Assembly (NCBI GenBank): GCA_028698375.1 | Contig: JAQVDI010000015.1 | Span: 1-13,258 of the forward strand | Direction: 5' to 3' | Source of the DNA: Patescibacteria group bacterium | GTDB lineage: Bacteria > Patescibacteriota > UBA1384 > JAGGWG01 | DNA: 13,258 bases | In this document: piece after piece, positions 1-7,092 of the stretch | Layout of the letters: each line of letters begins with the position of its first letter | Numbering within the stretch: position 1 is the stretch's first letter | The notes under the pieces: generated by a model | Database searches by the model: none | The model's input: the letters and a program-made list of their open reading frames with translations, nothing else | Told to the model about the DNA's origin: nothing | Translations under genes and position numbers: made by a program

Positions 1-1008
1 ACTAATTTTGATTATCAAGTTGATTCTTTTTCCATTGAAGGGGCGAGAGGCGCTTTGACCAAAGTTAATACTTTAGAAGAAATTTTGAGTAGTCAACAAA
101 AAGATCAGTATTTTTTAAAAATTGAAGCTGGTCTTTTACATATTTTTATTTCTCCCGGGACGATTACTGCCAATGATAATACACCGTTAGTGGCAAAATT
201 TAGTTTTAAAGCTAATGCGGAAAGTGCCTCTGCTTGTATTGATAGTGATGTTTCCAAGGTAAAATGGGGAACTTGGGGAGAGGAAGAAACTGATGGTGCT
301 TTTATAAATGATCCAATTTATGAGCAAATTTTAGCGTCTCGTTGTTATACAATTGCTTCTCCTGATATTCCTAGTCAGGGGGATATTTATGTTCAGAATC
401 AAAGTGATTTAGATTTAAGAGCAAGTGTTGCTGTTGTTGGCAATAATATTACGCAAGCTACTGGCGAATGGGCGACTTTAAAAGGTTACAATTTTAAAGT
501 TAGGACTCAATCAGAAAAAGAAAAATTTTCTAATGAGTTAATTGGAATCGCTAATTATTTGGCGAATGAAAGACCAAATAATGTAGAAAGTTTAATCGTT
601 GCCGATAGCGTTAATATCAATGTGGCGGATAATAGTGGTAAGTTAATTATCGTTCAATCAGTTGATAGCGGCGGTTTTGATTTGAATTTGGTGGGCTCTA
701 ACCAAGTTGGTCAAGCTGTTGGAGCGATTATTATTGGTGGGAATGCCAATTTTGTTAACGTGGGTTCGCTGAAACAATTTAATGGAGTTTTAATTGTTTT
801 ATCTAGAGATGGAATTGGCGGCACGATCAACTTAAATTCTAATGCTATGGGTGTAGATTCTTTTACAATACGGGGCAGTTTAGTTGCTAATCAATTTAAT
901 CCAGGTGTTAATCTAATTTTATCTCAATTTCATCGTACGAATTATTTAAACAACATTCCTGGTTTGGCGCCGATTTTAGATAAAATTTATTCTTTTTATT
1001 CTTTTTAA
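1..1008 (+). CDS. Uncharacterised beta-rich, probably surface-exposed protein (5' end outside window)
   Basis: The reading frame is open from base 1, so the TTG at 55 is not needed as a start and the gene is cut by the window edge; 335 codons are visible, ending in TAA (a TGA follows one base later). The last 150 or so visible residues are rich in V, I, N and G in short alternating strands (motifs such as IIIGGNANFVNVG and NGVLIVLSRDG), which suggests a beta-helix or stacked beta fold. The tail motif TIRGSLVANQF resembles the C-terminal part of large PilX-like or bactofilin-like surface proteins that sit in Patescibacteria pilus loci; that resemblance is from memory and is an inference. There is no visible membrane anchor near the C terminus; any signal peptide or pilin-like N terminus would be upstream. 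It precedes the pilus genes on the same strand, so a role as a pilus-associated or cell-surface protein is plausible but unproven. I do not recognise a named family. Confidence 0.75.
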   Translation, partial: TNFDYQVDSFSIEGARGALTKVNTLEEILSSQQKDQYFLKIEAGLLHIFISPGTITANDNTPLVAKFSFKANAESASACIDSDVSKVKWGTWGEEETDGAFINDPIYEQILASRCYTIASPDIPSQGDIYVQNQSDLDLRASVAVVGNNITQATGEWATLKGYNFKVRTQSEKEKFSNELIGIANYLANERPNNVESLIVADSVNINVADNSGKLIIVQSVDSGGFDLNLVGSNQVGQAVGAIIIGGNANFVNVGSLKQFNGVLIVLSRDGIGGTINLNSNAMGVDSFTIRGSLVANQFNPGVNLILSQFHRTNYLNNIPGLAPILDKIYSFYSF

Positions 1009-1020
1009 TGATAAAGCACC

Positions 1021-1029
1021 TGTGGATAA
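1021..1029 (-). promoter_or_regulatory. Perfect DnaA-box 9-mer upstream of pilN
   Basis: The + strand reads TGTGGATAA, the reverse complement of the strong DnaA box TTATCCACA. It lies 20 bases upstream of the TATAAT box of the pilN promoter. An identical 9-mer sits at the corresponding place before pilT. Whether DnaA binds here, or whether the element is part of the promoter itself, cannot be told from sequence. Confidence 0.5.
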
Positions 1030-1049
1030 CTTAATTTCCAAAATTCTAG

Positions 1050-1055
1050 TATAAT
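1050..1055 (+). promoter_or_regulatory. -10 box of the pilN promoter
   Basis: A perfect TATAAT lies 8 bases before the ATG at 1064. Transcription would be expected to begin at about 1062, leaving a leader of about two bases. No good TTGACA-like -35 box is seen at 16-18 bases upstream. Confidence 0.55.
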
Positions 1056-1063
1056 AAAAAATA

Positions 1064-1558
1064 ATGGAAGAAAAGAAAAATAAATTGGCTGAAGGCCAAA
1101 ATCCACTTTTAATTTGGGGAATTGTTTATGTGGTTATTTTATCTTTAATAATTTGGTTAATTTATGGTTTTAGAGCTGTACAAATTCAAAGTACGTCTTC
1201 GCAGATTAATGCCATTAAAAAAGAAATTATTTCTCAAGTTGGAGAAGAGGAATTGGCGCAATTAGAAACTATTAGCGGTCAAATTGCTGTTTTATATGGA
1301 AAACCTTTTGCTACCACTATGCTAAAAGATATTGCAAGCGCTATTCCCAAAAATGCCAAATTAAGTGCAGTTAGTTTTTCCGGCAATCAAATCAATCTTC
1401 AAGGAACAGCAGCTTCTTATGATGAGGTTAGTTTGTTTGCCACTACTTTATCTAATCAGGCTTCAACTTTAAAAACTGTAGAAATTGCTAGCGCGTCTCA
1501 ATCTAGTTTGTTAAATCAAAGTGGGGTAGATTTCACCTTACAAGCTAATATCAAATAA
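1064..1558 (+). CDS. pilN: PilN-like type IV pilus alignment-complex protein
   Basis: This 164-residue protein has the PilN layout: a short charged cytoplasmic N terminus, one membrane segment at about residues 15-36, a probable coiled coil at about 40-72, and a small alpha/beta domain from about 80 with the pattern IPKNAKLSAVSFSGNQINL, typical of PilN/GspL-C folds. In known pili PilN forms a heterodimer with PilO and links the cytoplasmic side to the periplasmic or external side of the machine. Usual PilN proteins are slightly longer, and the cytoplasmic N-terminal tail that binds PilM is present only as a charged stretch; no pilM gene is seen in this window. The stop codon TAA shares its last base with the ATG of the next gene (TAATG), which points to translational coupling with the PilO-like gene. 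The start is the first ATG after the promoter; no Shine-Dalgarno sequence is present. Confidence 0.82.
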   Translation: MEEKKNKLAEGQNPLLIWGIVYVVILSLIIWLIYGFRAVQIQSTSSQINAIKKEIISQVGEEELAQLETISGQIAVLYGKPFATTMLKDIASAIPKNAKLSAVSFSGNQINLQGTAASYDEVSLFATTLSNQASTLKTVEIASASQSSLLNQSGVDFTLQANIK

Positions 1559-2118
1559 TGAACAAGCAAAAAATAATTATTGAAATTTTGTTTTTTCTAA
1601 TCGGTATTTTAGCTCTTTATTTTGGTATTTATAAAGGTTCAATGCTTGTTCTAAATTCAGGCAAAACTTTAGGTGAGGAACAAGACAGTTTAGTTCGTTG
1701 GCAAAATCGTCAAGCAATTGTGCAGGAGCTTAATAATAAAGTTAAAGACTTAACCTTTAAAGATGAATTGCATTTAGCGATTCCAGTTGATCAAAAAACT
1801 GGTGATTTTTTAAAAATTGTTCAAGGAGCAGCACAAAATGCTGGCGTCAGTATTAGAAATTTTGCTCCTTCTGATAATTCAATTGAGACAATGACAACAA
1901 TAGAAGCTGTTAACCAAGATATCGTTCGCCCAGCACAAATGGCTTCATATAGTGTTGATATGACAGTTAATGGCACTTATGAAAAGATTTATCAATTTTT
2001 AAATAATTTGGAAAAAGTAAAACGAGTAATGCAAATAAAACAAGTTGATGTCGCTAAAACAGGTGCAGATGATTTAACTGTAAATTTGAATTTAGTAGTT
2101 TATTATTTAAAAAATTAA
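1558..2118 (+). CDS. pilO: PilO-like type IV pilus alignment-complex protein
   Basis: The 186-residue product has one N-terminal membrane segment (about residues 6-24), a helical stretch that is likely coiled coil (about 30-70), and a C-terminal ferredoxin-like alpha/beta domain (about 75-186). The domain contains the sequence YSVDMTVNGTYEKIYQFLNNLE, shown here as its key elements VNGTYEKIYQFLNNLE, the signature region of PilO/GspM proteins. PilO pairs with PilN and helps set pilus assembly and retraction. It overlaps pilN by one base and is followed five bases later by a small membrane-protein gene, so the three probably form one transcript. Family membership is convincing; the split of roles between PilN and PilO in this lineage is inferred from gene order. 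Confidence 0.82.
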   Translation: MNKQKIIIEILFFLIGILALYFGIYKGSMLVLNSGKTLGEEQDSLVRWQNRQAIVQELNNKVKDLTFKDELHLAIPVDQKTGDFLKIVQGAAQNAGVSIRNFAPSDNSIETMTTIEAVNQDIVRPAQMASYSVDMTVNGTYEKIYQFLNNLEKVKRVMQIKQVDVAKTGADDLTVNLNLVVYYLKN

Positions 2119-2123
2119 AAATT

Positions 2124-2339
2124 ATGACAGATAAAAATAAATTTTTATTAATAGCGATTGGTCTGGCTTTAATTTTGGTTGGAATTTTATTTTGGTATTC
2201 GCAACCAATTAGAGAAGATGTTCCTGCTGTTAACCCGGTTGATCAAATAAAAAGTCAATTAGAAAATCGTTCTTTTTATACTACTTTGCCGATAACTCCT
2301 TCTGCTGGTCAAACAGGTAAAGATAATCCATTTAAATAA
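2124..2339 (+). CDS. Small single-pass membrane protein, possible PilP stand-in
   Basis: This 71-residue protein has a lysine-rich start, a single membrane segment at about residues 7-25, then a proline-rich outer segment ending in GKDNPFK. It begins five bases after the pilO stop codon, and PilP is the protein normally encoded at this place. Canonical PilP is a lipoprotein of about 170 residues with a beta domain; here there is no lipobox cysteine and no such domain. What fits is the order of genes and the terminal (K/R)-D/E-N-PF motif, which recalls the RDPF motif of PilP and the GRENPF-like ends of small proteins in Patescibacteria pilus loci. The real role is unknown. The gene is likely co-transcribed with pilN and pilO. 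The start is an ATG preceded by an AT-rich tract without a Shine-Dalgarno sequence. Confidence 0.65.
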   Translation: MTDKNKFLLIAIGLALILVGILFWYSQPIREDVPAVNPVDQIKSQLENRSFYTTLPITPSAGQTGKDNPFK

Positions 2340-2393
2340 TTTCCGCCTTAATATTAATTTATTTTCTTGTTTTAGCATCAGCTGAATTTTTTA

Positions 2394-2402
2394 TGTTATA
2401 AT
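2394..2402 (+). promoter_or_regulatory. Extended -10 promoter of pilB
   Basis: TGTTATAAT combines a TGn extension with a perfect TATAAT, 9 bases before the ATG at 2412. The predicted start of transcription is about 2409, giving a leader of about three bases. No clear -35 box is at the usual distance, consistent with an extended -10 promoter. Confidence 0.6.
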
Positions 2403-2411
2403 ATACTCACA

Positions 2412-4271
2412 ATGGTTAAACCAATTTCTTTGAAGGCGCAAGTTGAAGCAGATTCTGAAGAAGAAATTTTTAATGTTTTAAAACAGCAACAAGTTTTGTC
2501 GAGTGAAGAATTAGATCTTGTGGTCGAAGAAAAAAACGTTTCCAATCGAAGAATTGAAGAAGTTTTGTTAGAAAAATTTTCCAGTAAAGACAAACAAATC
2601 GTTCGGGTTCTTGCTGGTATTTCTAAGACCCCTTTGATTAATTTAGCGGCTTATCAATTTAATTATCAGTTAGCAGCACATTTGCCTTTAGCTACGGCAG
2701 AAAAATTTAAGTTTGTCATTTTTGATCAAATAGGGGATAAAGTTTTTAAAGTGGCAACACCTTGGCCTACTCATCCAGTTGTTGATCAATTAGTTAATTA
2801 TATAGAAGATCGAAATAGTGTTGATTTAGAACTTTATGCTGCCACTCAAGCAGAAATTGAAGAGTACTTAAGGCAGTATCGTGAGCAGCAAGACCAAGTG
2901 CAGACACAAGCCGTAGCACCTAAAATTGTGTCTCGTGAAATTACGGGTAAAGTGGAGCCAATGCAAATTAATGAAACCCAGCAAGAAGCAATTTCCTCTT
3001 TGGCTAAATTATTATCTCAACAGCCAAGAAACATTGAAGAATTAAAATCAATCACCAGTCGTGGCTATGTGCCACAAATGATCGCTGGTATTATCAGTTT
3101 TGGTATTTACAAAAATGCTAGTGATATCCATTTCCAACCATTAACTCATGAAATAAGAATTAGGTATAGAATTGATGGTGTTTTGAGTGACTTTTTATCA
3201 ATCAAAAAAGATTTTTTGCCTTCTTTAGTTAGCAGAATTAAAATTTTAGCGAATTTAAGAATTGATGAAAATCGCAAACCACAAGATGGTCGTTTCGGGG
3301 TAGAGTTCCATCATAAAAAAATTGATTTAAGAATTTCTACTTTGCCTACTGTTTATGGTGAGAAAATTGTGATGCGTATTTTAGAAAAAGAGAAAAAATT
3401 AATGTCTTTTGAAAGTTTGGGTGTGGCAGGTTTTAATTTGCAAAAAATTAGAGAAAATATTCAAAAACCTTATGGAATGGTAATTGTGACTGGGCCTACG
3501 GGTAGTGGTAAATCCACAACGTTGTATGCTGCCTTAAGTGAAATTCATCGTCCAGATGTTAATATTGTAACGCTTGAAGATCCAGTGGAATATGAAATTG
3601 AAGGGGTGTCTCAATCTCAAATTAAACCGCAAGTAGGATTTAATTTTGCTAATGGCTTGCGTTCAATTTTAAGACAAGATCCGGATGTGATTATGATTGG
3701 AGAAATTCGCGACAAAGAAACCGCAGAAATGGCAGTTCATGCTGCCTTAACTGGTCATTTAGTTTTGTCCACTTTGCATACTAATAATGCCGCTGGCGCA
3801 ATTCCACGTTTAATTGACATGGGGATTGAACCATTTTTAATTGGTTCAGCTTTAAACTTAGTGGTAGCTCAACGTTTAGTTCGTAAGATTTGTCCTTATG
3901 GCAAAAAAGAAGAGCAGGTGCCAAAAAATTTAAAAGAAAACGTATCGGATATTATCAATAAGATCCCAAAAAGCAGTGGTTTAGAAATTCCTAAACCGCC
4001 ATATAAATTTTATAAAGGAGTGGAGGATAGTCGTTGCCACCAGGGTTATTCTGGTCGTATTGGTGTTTTTGAAACGATTGAAATCAACGAACAGATGCAG
4101 TCAATTTTAAGCACAGCTACAACTTCAGCTAGTATTTTTAAACAAGCAAGAAATCAGGGTGCAATTACAATGTTTGAAGATGCTTTAGTTAAAGCAGCTA
4201 AAGGCCAGACATCTCTAGAAGAAGCATTGCGTGTTTCAATTATGGGTGCTGAGCTTAAGGATCAAATGTGA
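2412..4271 (+). CDS. pilB: PilB type IV pilus assembly ATPase
   Basis: The 619-residue protein is a GspE/PilB-family hexameric ATPase that powers pilus extension from the cytoplasmic side, acting on PilC. An N-terminal GspE-N-type domain (about residues 15-160) is followed by the two-part ATPase domain. All the family motifs are present: Walker A GPTGSGKST at 361-369, Asp box LEDPVEYE around 388-395, Walker B with DPDVIMIGEIRD (E431), and the His box TGHLVLSTLH (H449, H456). The length is usual for PilB. One oddity is the C-terminal zinc module: PilB proteins normally carry two CxxC pairs, whereas here only C494 (ICPYGK) and C542 (SRCHQGYSGR) remain, so a four-cysteine zinc site cannot form. 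The gene has its own promoter and ends in TGA. It is followed by pilT after a 50-base gap. The identification is firm. Confidence 0.95.
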   Translation: MVKPISLKAQVEADSEEEIFNVLKQQQVLSSEELDLVVEEKNVSNRRIEEVLLEKFSSKDKQIVRVLAGISKTPLINLAAYQFNYQLAAHLPLATAEKFKFVIFDQIGDKVFKVATPWPTHPVVDQLVNYIEDRNSVDLELYAATQAEIEEYLRQYREQQDQVQTQAVAPKIVSREITGKVEPMQINETQQEAISSLAKLLSQQPRNIEELKSITSRGYVPQMIAGIISFGIYKNASDIHFQPLTHEIRIRYRIDGVLSDFLSIKKDFLPSLVSRIKILANLRIDENRKPQDGRFGVEFHHKKIDLRISTLPTVYGEKIVMRILEKEKKLMSFESLGVAGFNLQKIRENIQKPYGMVIVTGPTGSGKSTTLYAALSEIHRPDVNIVTLEDPVEYEIEGVSQSQIKPQVGFNFANGLRSILRQDPDVIMIGEIRDKETAEMAVHAALTGHLVLSTLHTNNAAGAIPRLIDMGIEPFLIGSALNLVVAQRLVRKICPYGKKEEQVPKNLKENVSDIINKIPKSSGLEIPKPPYKFYKGVEDSRCHQGYSGRIGVFETIEINEQMQSILSTATTSASIFKQARNQGAITMFEDALVKAAKGQTSLEEALRVSIMGAELKDQM

Positions 4272-4278
4272 ATTTAGT

Positions 4279-4287
4279 TGTGGATAA
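4279..4287 (-). promoter_or_regulatory. Perfect DnaA-box 9-mer upstream of pilT
   Basis: The + strand reads TGTGGATAA, identical to the element before pilN and the reverse complement of DnaA box TTATCCACA. It ends 19 bases before the -10 box of pilT. The gap it lies in is only 50 bases long. Confidence 0.5.
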
Positions 4288-4306
4288 AATATAAGTAATT
4301 TTAGCG

Positions 4307-4312
4307 TAAAAT
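4307..4312 (+). promoter_or_regulatory. -10 box of the pilT promoter
   Basis: TAAAAT matches TATAAT at five of six positions and lies 9 bases before the ATG at 4322, the same spacing as for pilB. The predicted leader is about three bases. No standard -35 box is seen at 17 bases; the TTGTGGATAA element is further upstream. Confidence 0.45.
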
Positions 4313-4321
4313 AAGTTAAAT

Positions 4322-5419
4322 ATGAATTTAGATCAGACCAATCAAAATCAACCGATAAACTCTACTGCAAATGGGGAAGTGGATAATATTTTTAAATTAG
4401 CAGTGCAAATGAAAGCAAGTGACATCCATTTTTATGCTGGTAAACCAGTTATTTTTCGAATTAATGGTAATTTAGTGCCACAGCAAACTAAAAAATTTAC
4501 TTCAGAAGATATTATGAATTTGTTGAGCAAGTACATGGATAATTGGCAGAAAGATCATTTGCTAAAAGAAAAAGAAGCGGATTTTTCCTTTCGCTTTGAT
4601 GGCCAAAGAATGCGCGCTAATATCTATTATGAAATGAATCAAATTAGTGCTTCACTAAGAGTTATTAACCCAGAAATTAAAACTTTTGCTGAACTTAATT
4701 TGCCGCCGATTTTAGAAAAATTTGCTCTTGCTAAACAAGGTTTTTTTCTGGTGGTTGGTCCGACTGGTCACGGTAAATCAACAAGTATTGCAGCAATGAT
4801 TGAGTATATTAATCAAAATCGAGCAGAAAATATTATTACGATTGAAGATCCAGTAGAGTACGAATTTGTCGATAAAAAAAGTTATATTACGCAAAGAGAG
4901 GTTTATTCTGATACTTTATCTTTTAGCAAAGCTTTAAAATCAGCTTTACGAGAAGATCCAAATGTTATTTTTCTTGGAGAAATCAGAGATAAAGAAAGCG
5001 CAGAAGCAGCTTTAACTTTAGCTGAAACTGGTCATTTAGTTTTATCTACTTTGCATACCAATAATGCTAGTCAAACCATTGATCGGTTAGTGGATATTTT
5101 CCCAGAATTTCAACAAAGACAAATTAGACAACAAGTAGCAGGAACGCTTTTGGGAATTATTTCTCAAAGATTATTGCCAAGAGTCAAAGGCGGGAGAATT
5201 GTTGCATGCGAAGTTTTAATTGCTAATACTGCAGTAAAAGCTTCTATCCGTGAAGGTAAGTCCCACCAAATTCCTAATATTATTCAAACATCGTTTGCTG
5301 AAGGAATGATCAACTTAGATAAATCGTTAGCCGATTTGGTTAAAAGAGGCGAGGTTAAAATTGAAGATGCTTTAGTTTGGGCAGAAAATCCGCAAAATTT
5401 TAAACAGGAACTTTATTAA
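4322..5419 (+). CDS. pilT: PilT pilus retraction ATPase
   Basis: At 365 residues, without the long N-terminal domain of PilB, this is the retraction-type GspE ATPase. It has an N-terminal PAS-like half starting with the typical MKASDIHF (as in PilT), Walker A GPTGHGKST at 146-154, Asp box IEDPVEYEF, Walker B DPNVIFLGEIRD, and His box TGHLVLSTLH. The C-terminal motif SIREGKSHQIPNIIQT (308-323) corresponds to the AIRNLIRE element that is specific to PilT and needed for retraction. The usual serine of GSGKST is histidine here (H150), which I have a sense is common in Patescibacteria PilT. It drives disassembly of the fibre and thus twitching or DNA uptake. The stop codon lies two bases before the pilC start, so both are likely on one transcript. 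A DnaA-box-like element and its own -10 box precede it. Confidence 0.93.
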   Translation: MNLDQTNQNQPINSTANGEVDNIFKLAVQMKASDIHFYAGKPVIFRINGNLVPQQTKKFTSEDIMNLLSKYMDNWQKDHLLKEKEADFSFRFDGQRMRANIYYEMNQISASLRVINPEIKTFAELNLPPILEKFALAKQGFFLVVGPTGHGKSTSIAAMIEYINQNRAENIITIEDPVEYEFVDKKSYITQREVYSDTLSFSKALKSALREDPNVIFLGEIRDKESAEAALTLAETGHLVLSTLHTNNASQTIDRLVDIFPEFQQRQIRQQVAGTLLGIISQRLLPRVKGGRIVACEVLIANTAVKASIREGKSHQIPNIIQTSFAEGMINLDKSLADLVKRGEVKIEDALVWAENPQNFKQELY

Positions 5420-5421
5420 AA

Positions 5422-6630
5422 ATGCAAAAATTTTTTTATAGCGCTCAAGACGCAAAAGGTTTTATTCAAACTGGCGTAATTGAGGCGCGTGATTCTTTAG
5501 CGGCAAAAAAACATTTAGAGCAATTGGGGCTTTTGGTTTTGTGGGTTAAAACAGAAACTAAAGATTCGGTGATGGCGAGCTTATTGCAGCGAGTTAGTAT
5601 TGGAGATAAGGCAATTTTTTTGCGTCAATTAGCGACAATGCTTGAAGCTGGTTTTCCGATTGATCGTGCTTTAAAAATTATTCAATCAGAAACAAAAAAC
5701 CAATTTTTTAAATCAATTATTGCCTCTATTGGTAGCCAAGTAGAAGCAGGAGAGAGTTTGTCGCGAGCGCTTAATAATTATCCTAAAATTTTTGATGCTG
5801 TTACTACAACAGTGGTTAAGTCCGGAGAAGCTAGCGGGCATTTGCCTAAAGTTTTGAATATTTTGGCTGATGCTACAGAAGCAGAAAAAGCTTTTAATTC
5901 TTCTTTGATTAGTGCCATTATTTATCCAGTTTTTGTGATTGTAGCGATGATTGTAGTCGGTTTTTTAGTTTTGACCAATTTTATTCCTAAGATCAAAGAA
6001 TTATTTGATGAAGCTGCTACTCAACTGCCGTGGCAGACAAAAGCTCTTATCTGGTTGGGTGATTTTTTTGCTAATTATTGGTGGCTAATTATTGCTGTTA
6101 TTTTAGCGGTTGCTATTTATTTGGTTTGGTATATCAAAAATAGTCGTGAAGGACGATTAGCTTATGAAAGAATTTTATTAAAAATTCCTTTAGTCAAAGA
6201 TTTGATTATTTTAAGTCAGATGGCTAGATTGAATCGTTTATTTTTTCTTATGTTTAAATCAGCAACTCCCATTTTGGAAACGATTGATTTAATAGCCAAA
6301 ACAATGCCTTTTTTAACTTATCAAGAAGCTTTGAAGCGGATCAGAACACAAGTGGCTAAAGGTCTGCCTTTTAGTTCTTCTTTGGCGCAAGAGGGAGTTT
6401 TTCCAACTCTAGAATCACAGTTAATTGCTGTCGGTGAACAGACTGGTAGTTTAGAAAAAATGTTTGAACGTTTAACTAATTATTATCAAGATGCTGCCAA
6501 TGAAAATGTTAAGCGAGTAATTGCCTTAGTGGAGCCAACAGTGATTGTGGTTTTAGCTATTGGGGTTGCCGTTATGGTTTGGGCAGTTTTTGGTCCAATC
6601 TATAGTTTAACTCAATTTGTCCAACAATAA
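5422..6630 (+). CDS. pilC: PilC inner-membrane platform protein
   Basis: This 402-residue protein has the GspF/PilC design: two homologous cytoplasmic helical domains (about 62-163 and 262-365) separated and followed by membrane segments at about 164-187, 213-238 and 366-391. The first domain opens with the family sequence FLRQLATMLEAGFPIDRAL and the second repeats it as RLNRLFFLMFKSATPILE. Conserved VKSGEASG and VGEQTGSLEKMFERL stretches are also present. PilC is the membrane rotor that PilB and PilT act on to insert or remove pilin subunits. Length and order (pilB-pilT-pilC) are as expected. It starts two bases after the pilT stop, with no Shine-Dalgarno sequence, so translation probably depends on coupling. 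The family assignment is firm. Confidence 0.94.
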   Translation: MQKFFYSAQDAKGFIQTGVIEARDSLAAKKHLEQLGLLVLWVKTETKDSVMASLLQRVSIGDKAIFLRQLATMLEAGFPIDRALKIIQSETKNQFFKSIIASIGSQVEAGESLSRALNNYPKIFDAVTTTVVKSGEASGHLPKVLNILADATEAEKAFNSSLISAIIYPVFVIVAMIVVGFLVLTNFIPKIKELFDEAATQLPWQTKALIWLGDFFANYWWLIIAVILAVAIYLVWYIKNSREGRLAYERILLKIPLVKDLIILSQMARLNRLFFLMFKSATPILETIDLIAKTMPFLTYQEALKRIRTQVAKGLPFSSSLAQEGVFPTLESQLIAVGEQTGSLEKMFERLTNYYQDAANENVKRVIALVEPTVIVVLAIGVAVMVWAVFGPIYSLTQFVQQ

Positions 6631-6633
6631 ATT

Positions 6634-6661
6634 TTGGTTTTTTGAAAATATGGTTTATAAT
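6634..6661 (+). promoter_or_regulatory. Promoter of the major pilin gene
   Basis: TTGGTT (6634-6639) and a perfect TATAAT (6656-6661) are 16 bases apart. Transcription from here would begin near 6668 and give a leader of about 20 bases, longer than at the other genes of the cluster. A second TATAAA at 6667-6672 could act as an alternative. A strong dedicated promoter would fit an abundant pilin. Confidence 0.5.
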
Positions 6662-6687
6662 AAATTTATAAAAAATAATTAAAAATT

Positions 6688-7092
6688 ATGAAAAGATTTC
6701 AAAAAGGTTTTACTTTAATTGAGCTTTTGGCGGTAATTGCTATTATTGGCATTTTAGCAGCTTTAATTTTAGTTTCTTTAAGTAATGCTCGCAAACAAGC
6801 CCGTGATACGCAACGCAAATCAACTGCCCGTGCTATTGCTCAAGCTGAGGAAAGTTATTACAACAATAATAACATTTATGTTGGTCTTAGCGGTTTGACA
6901 GCTGGTACATCTCCATATCTTAATATGCCAGTTAACAATTGTAAAGCTTCTCCTGGTTCTAGCGATATCAATTTGCCATGGAGCAAATGTATCGATGTTA
7001 CTGCTACTACGTATAGAGTAAAGGTTTATTTAGAATCTGATCCAAACAAAGGTTTTGAATGTACCGAAGGTGGCAATTGCAAAGATATTTAA
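6688..7092 (+). CDS. pilA: Type IV pilin, probable major subunit (PilA-like)
   Basis: The 134-residue precursor has a short basic leader MKRFQKG, cleaved after G7, followed by FTLIELLAVIAIIGILAALI: the class III signal with phenylalanine at +1 and glutamate at +5 (E12). Residues 8-33 form the hydrophobic helix that packs the pilus core. The globular part is about 100 residues with four cysteines (C85, C101, C125, C131), which could give two disulfides. The tyrosine- and asparagine-rich stretch SYYNNNNIYVG (56-66) follows the helix, as in pseudopilin GspG and short CPR pilins. Its own promoter and the position just before pilD support its role as the main fibre subunit; the other prepilins further on look like minor ones. 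No Shine-Dalgarno sequence precedes the ATG. Confidence 0.88.
   Translation: MKRFQKGFTLIELLAVIAIIGILAALILVSLSNARKQARDTQRKSTARAIAQAEESYYNNNNIYVGLSGLTAGTSPYLNMPVNNCKASPGSSDINLPWSKCIDVTATTYRVKVYLESDPNKGFECTEGGNCKDI

Noticed and set aside
2396..2593. Minus-strand ORF of 65 codons
   Set aside because: Lies opposite the start of pilB, which has all family motifs; no start signal or recognisable protein.
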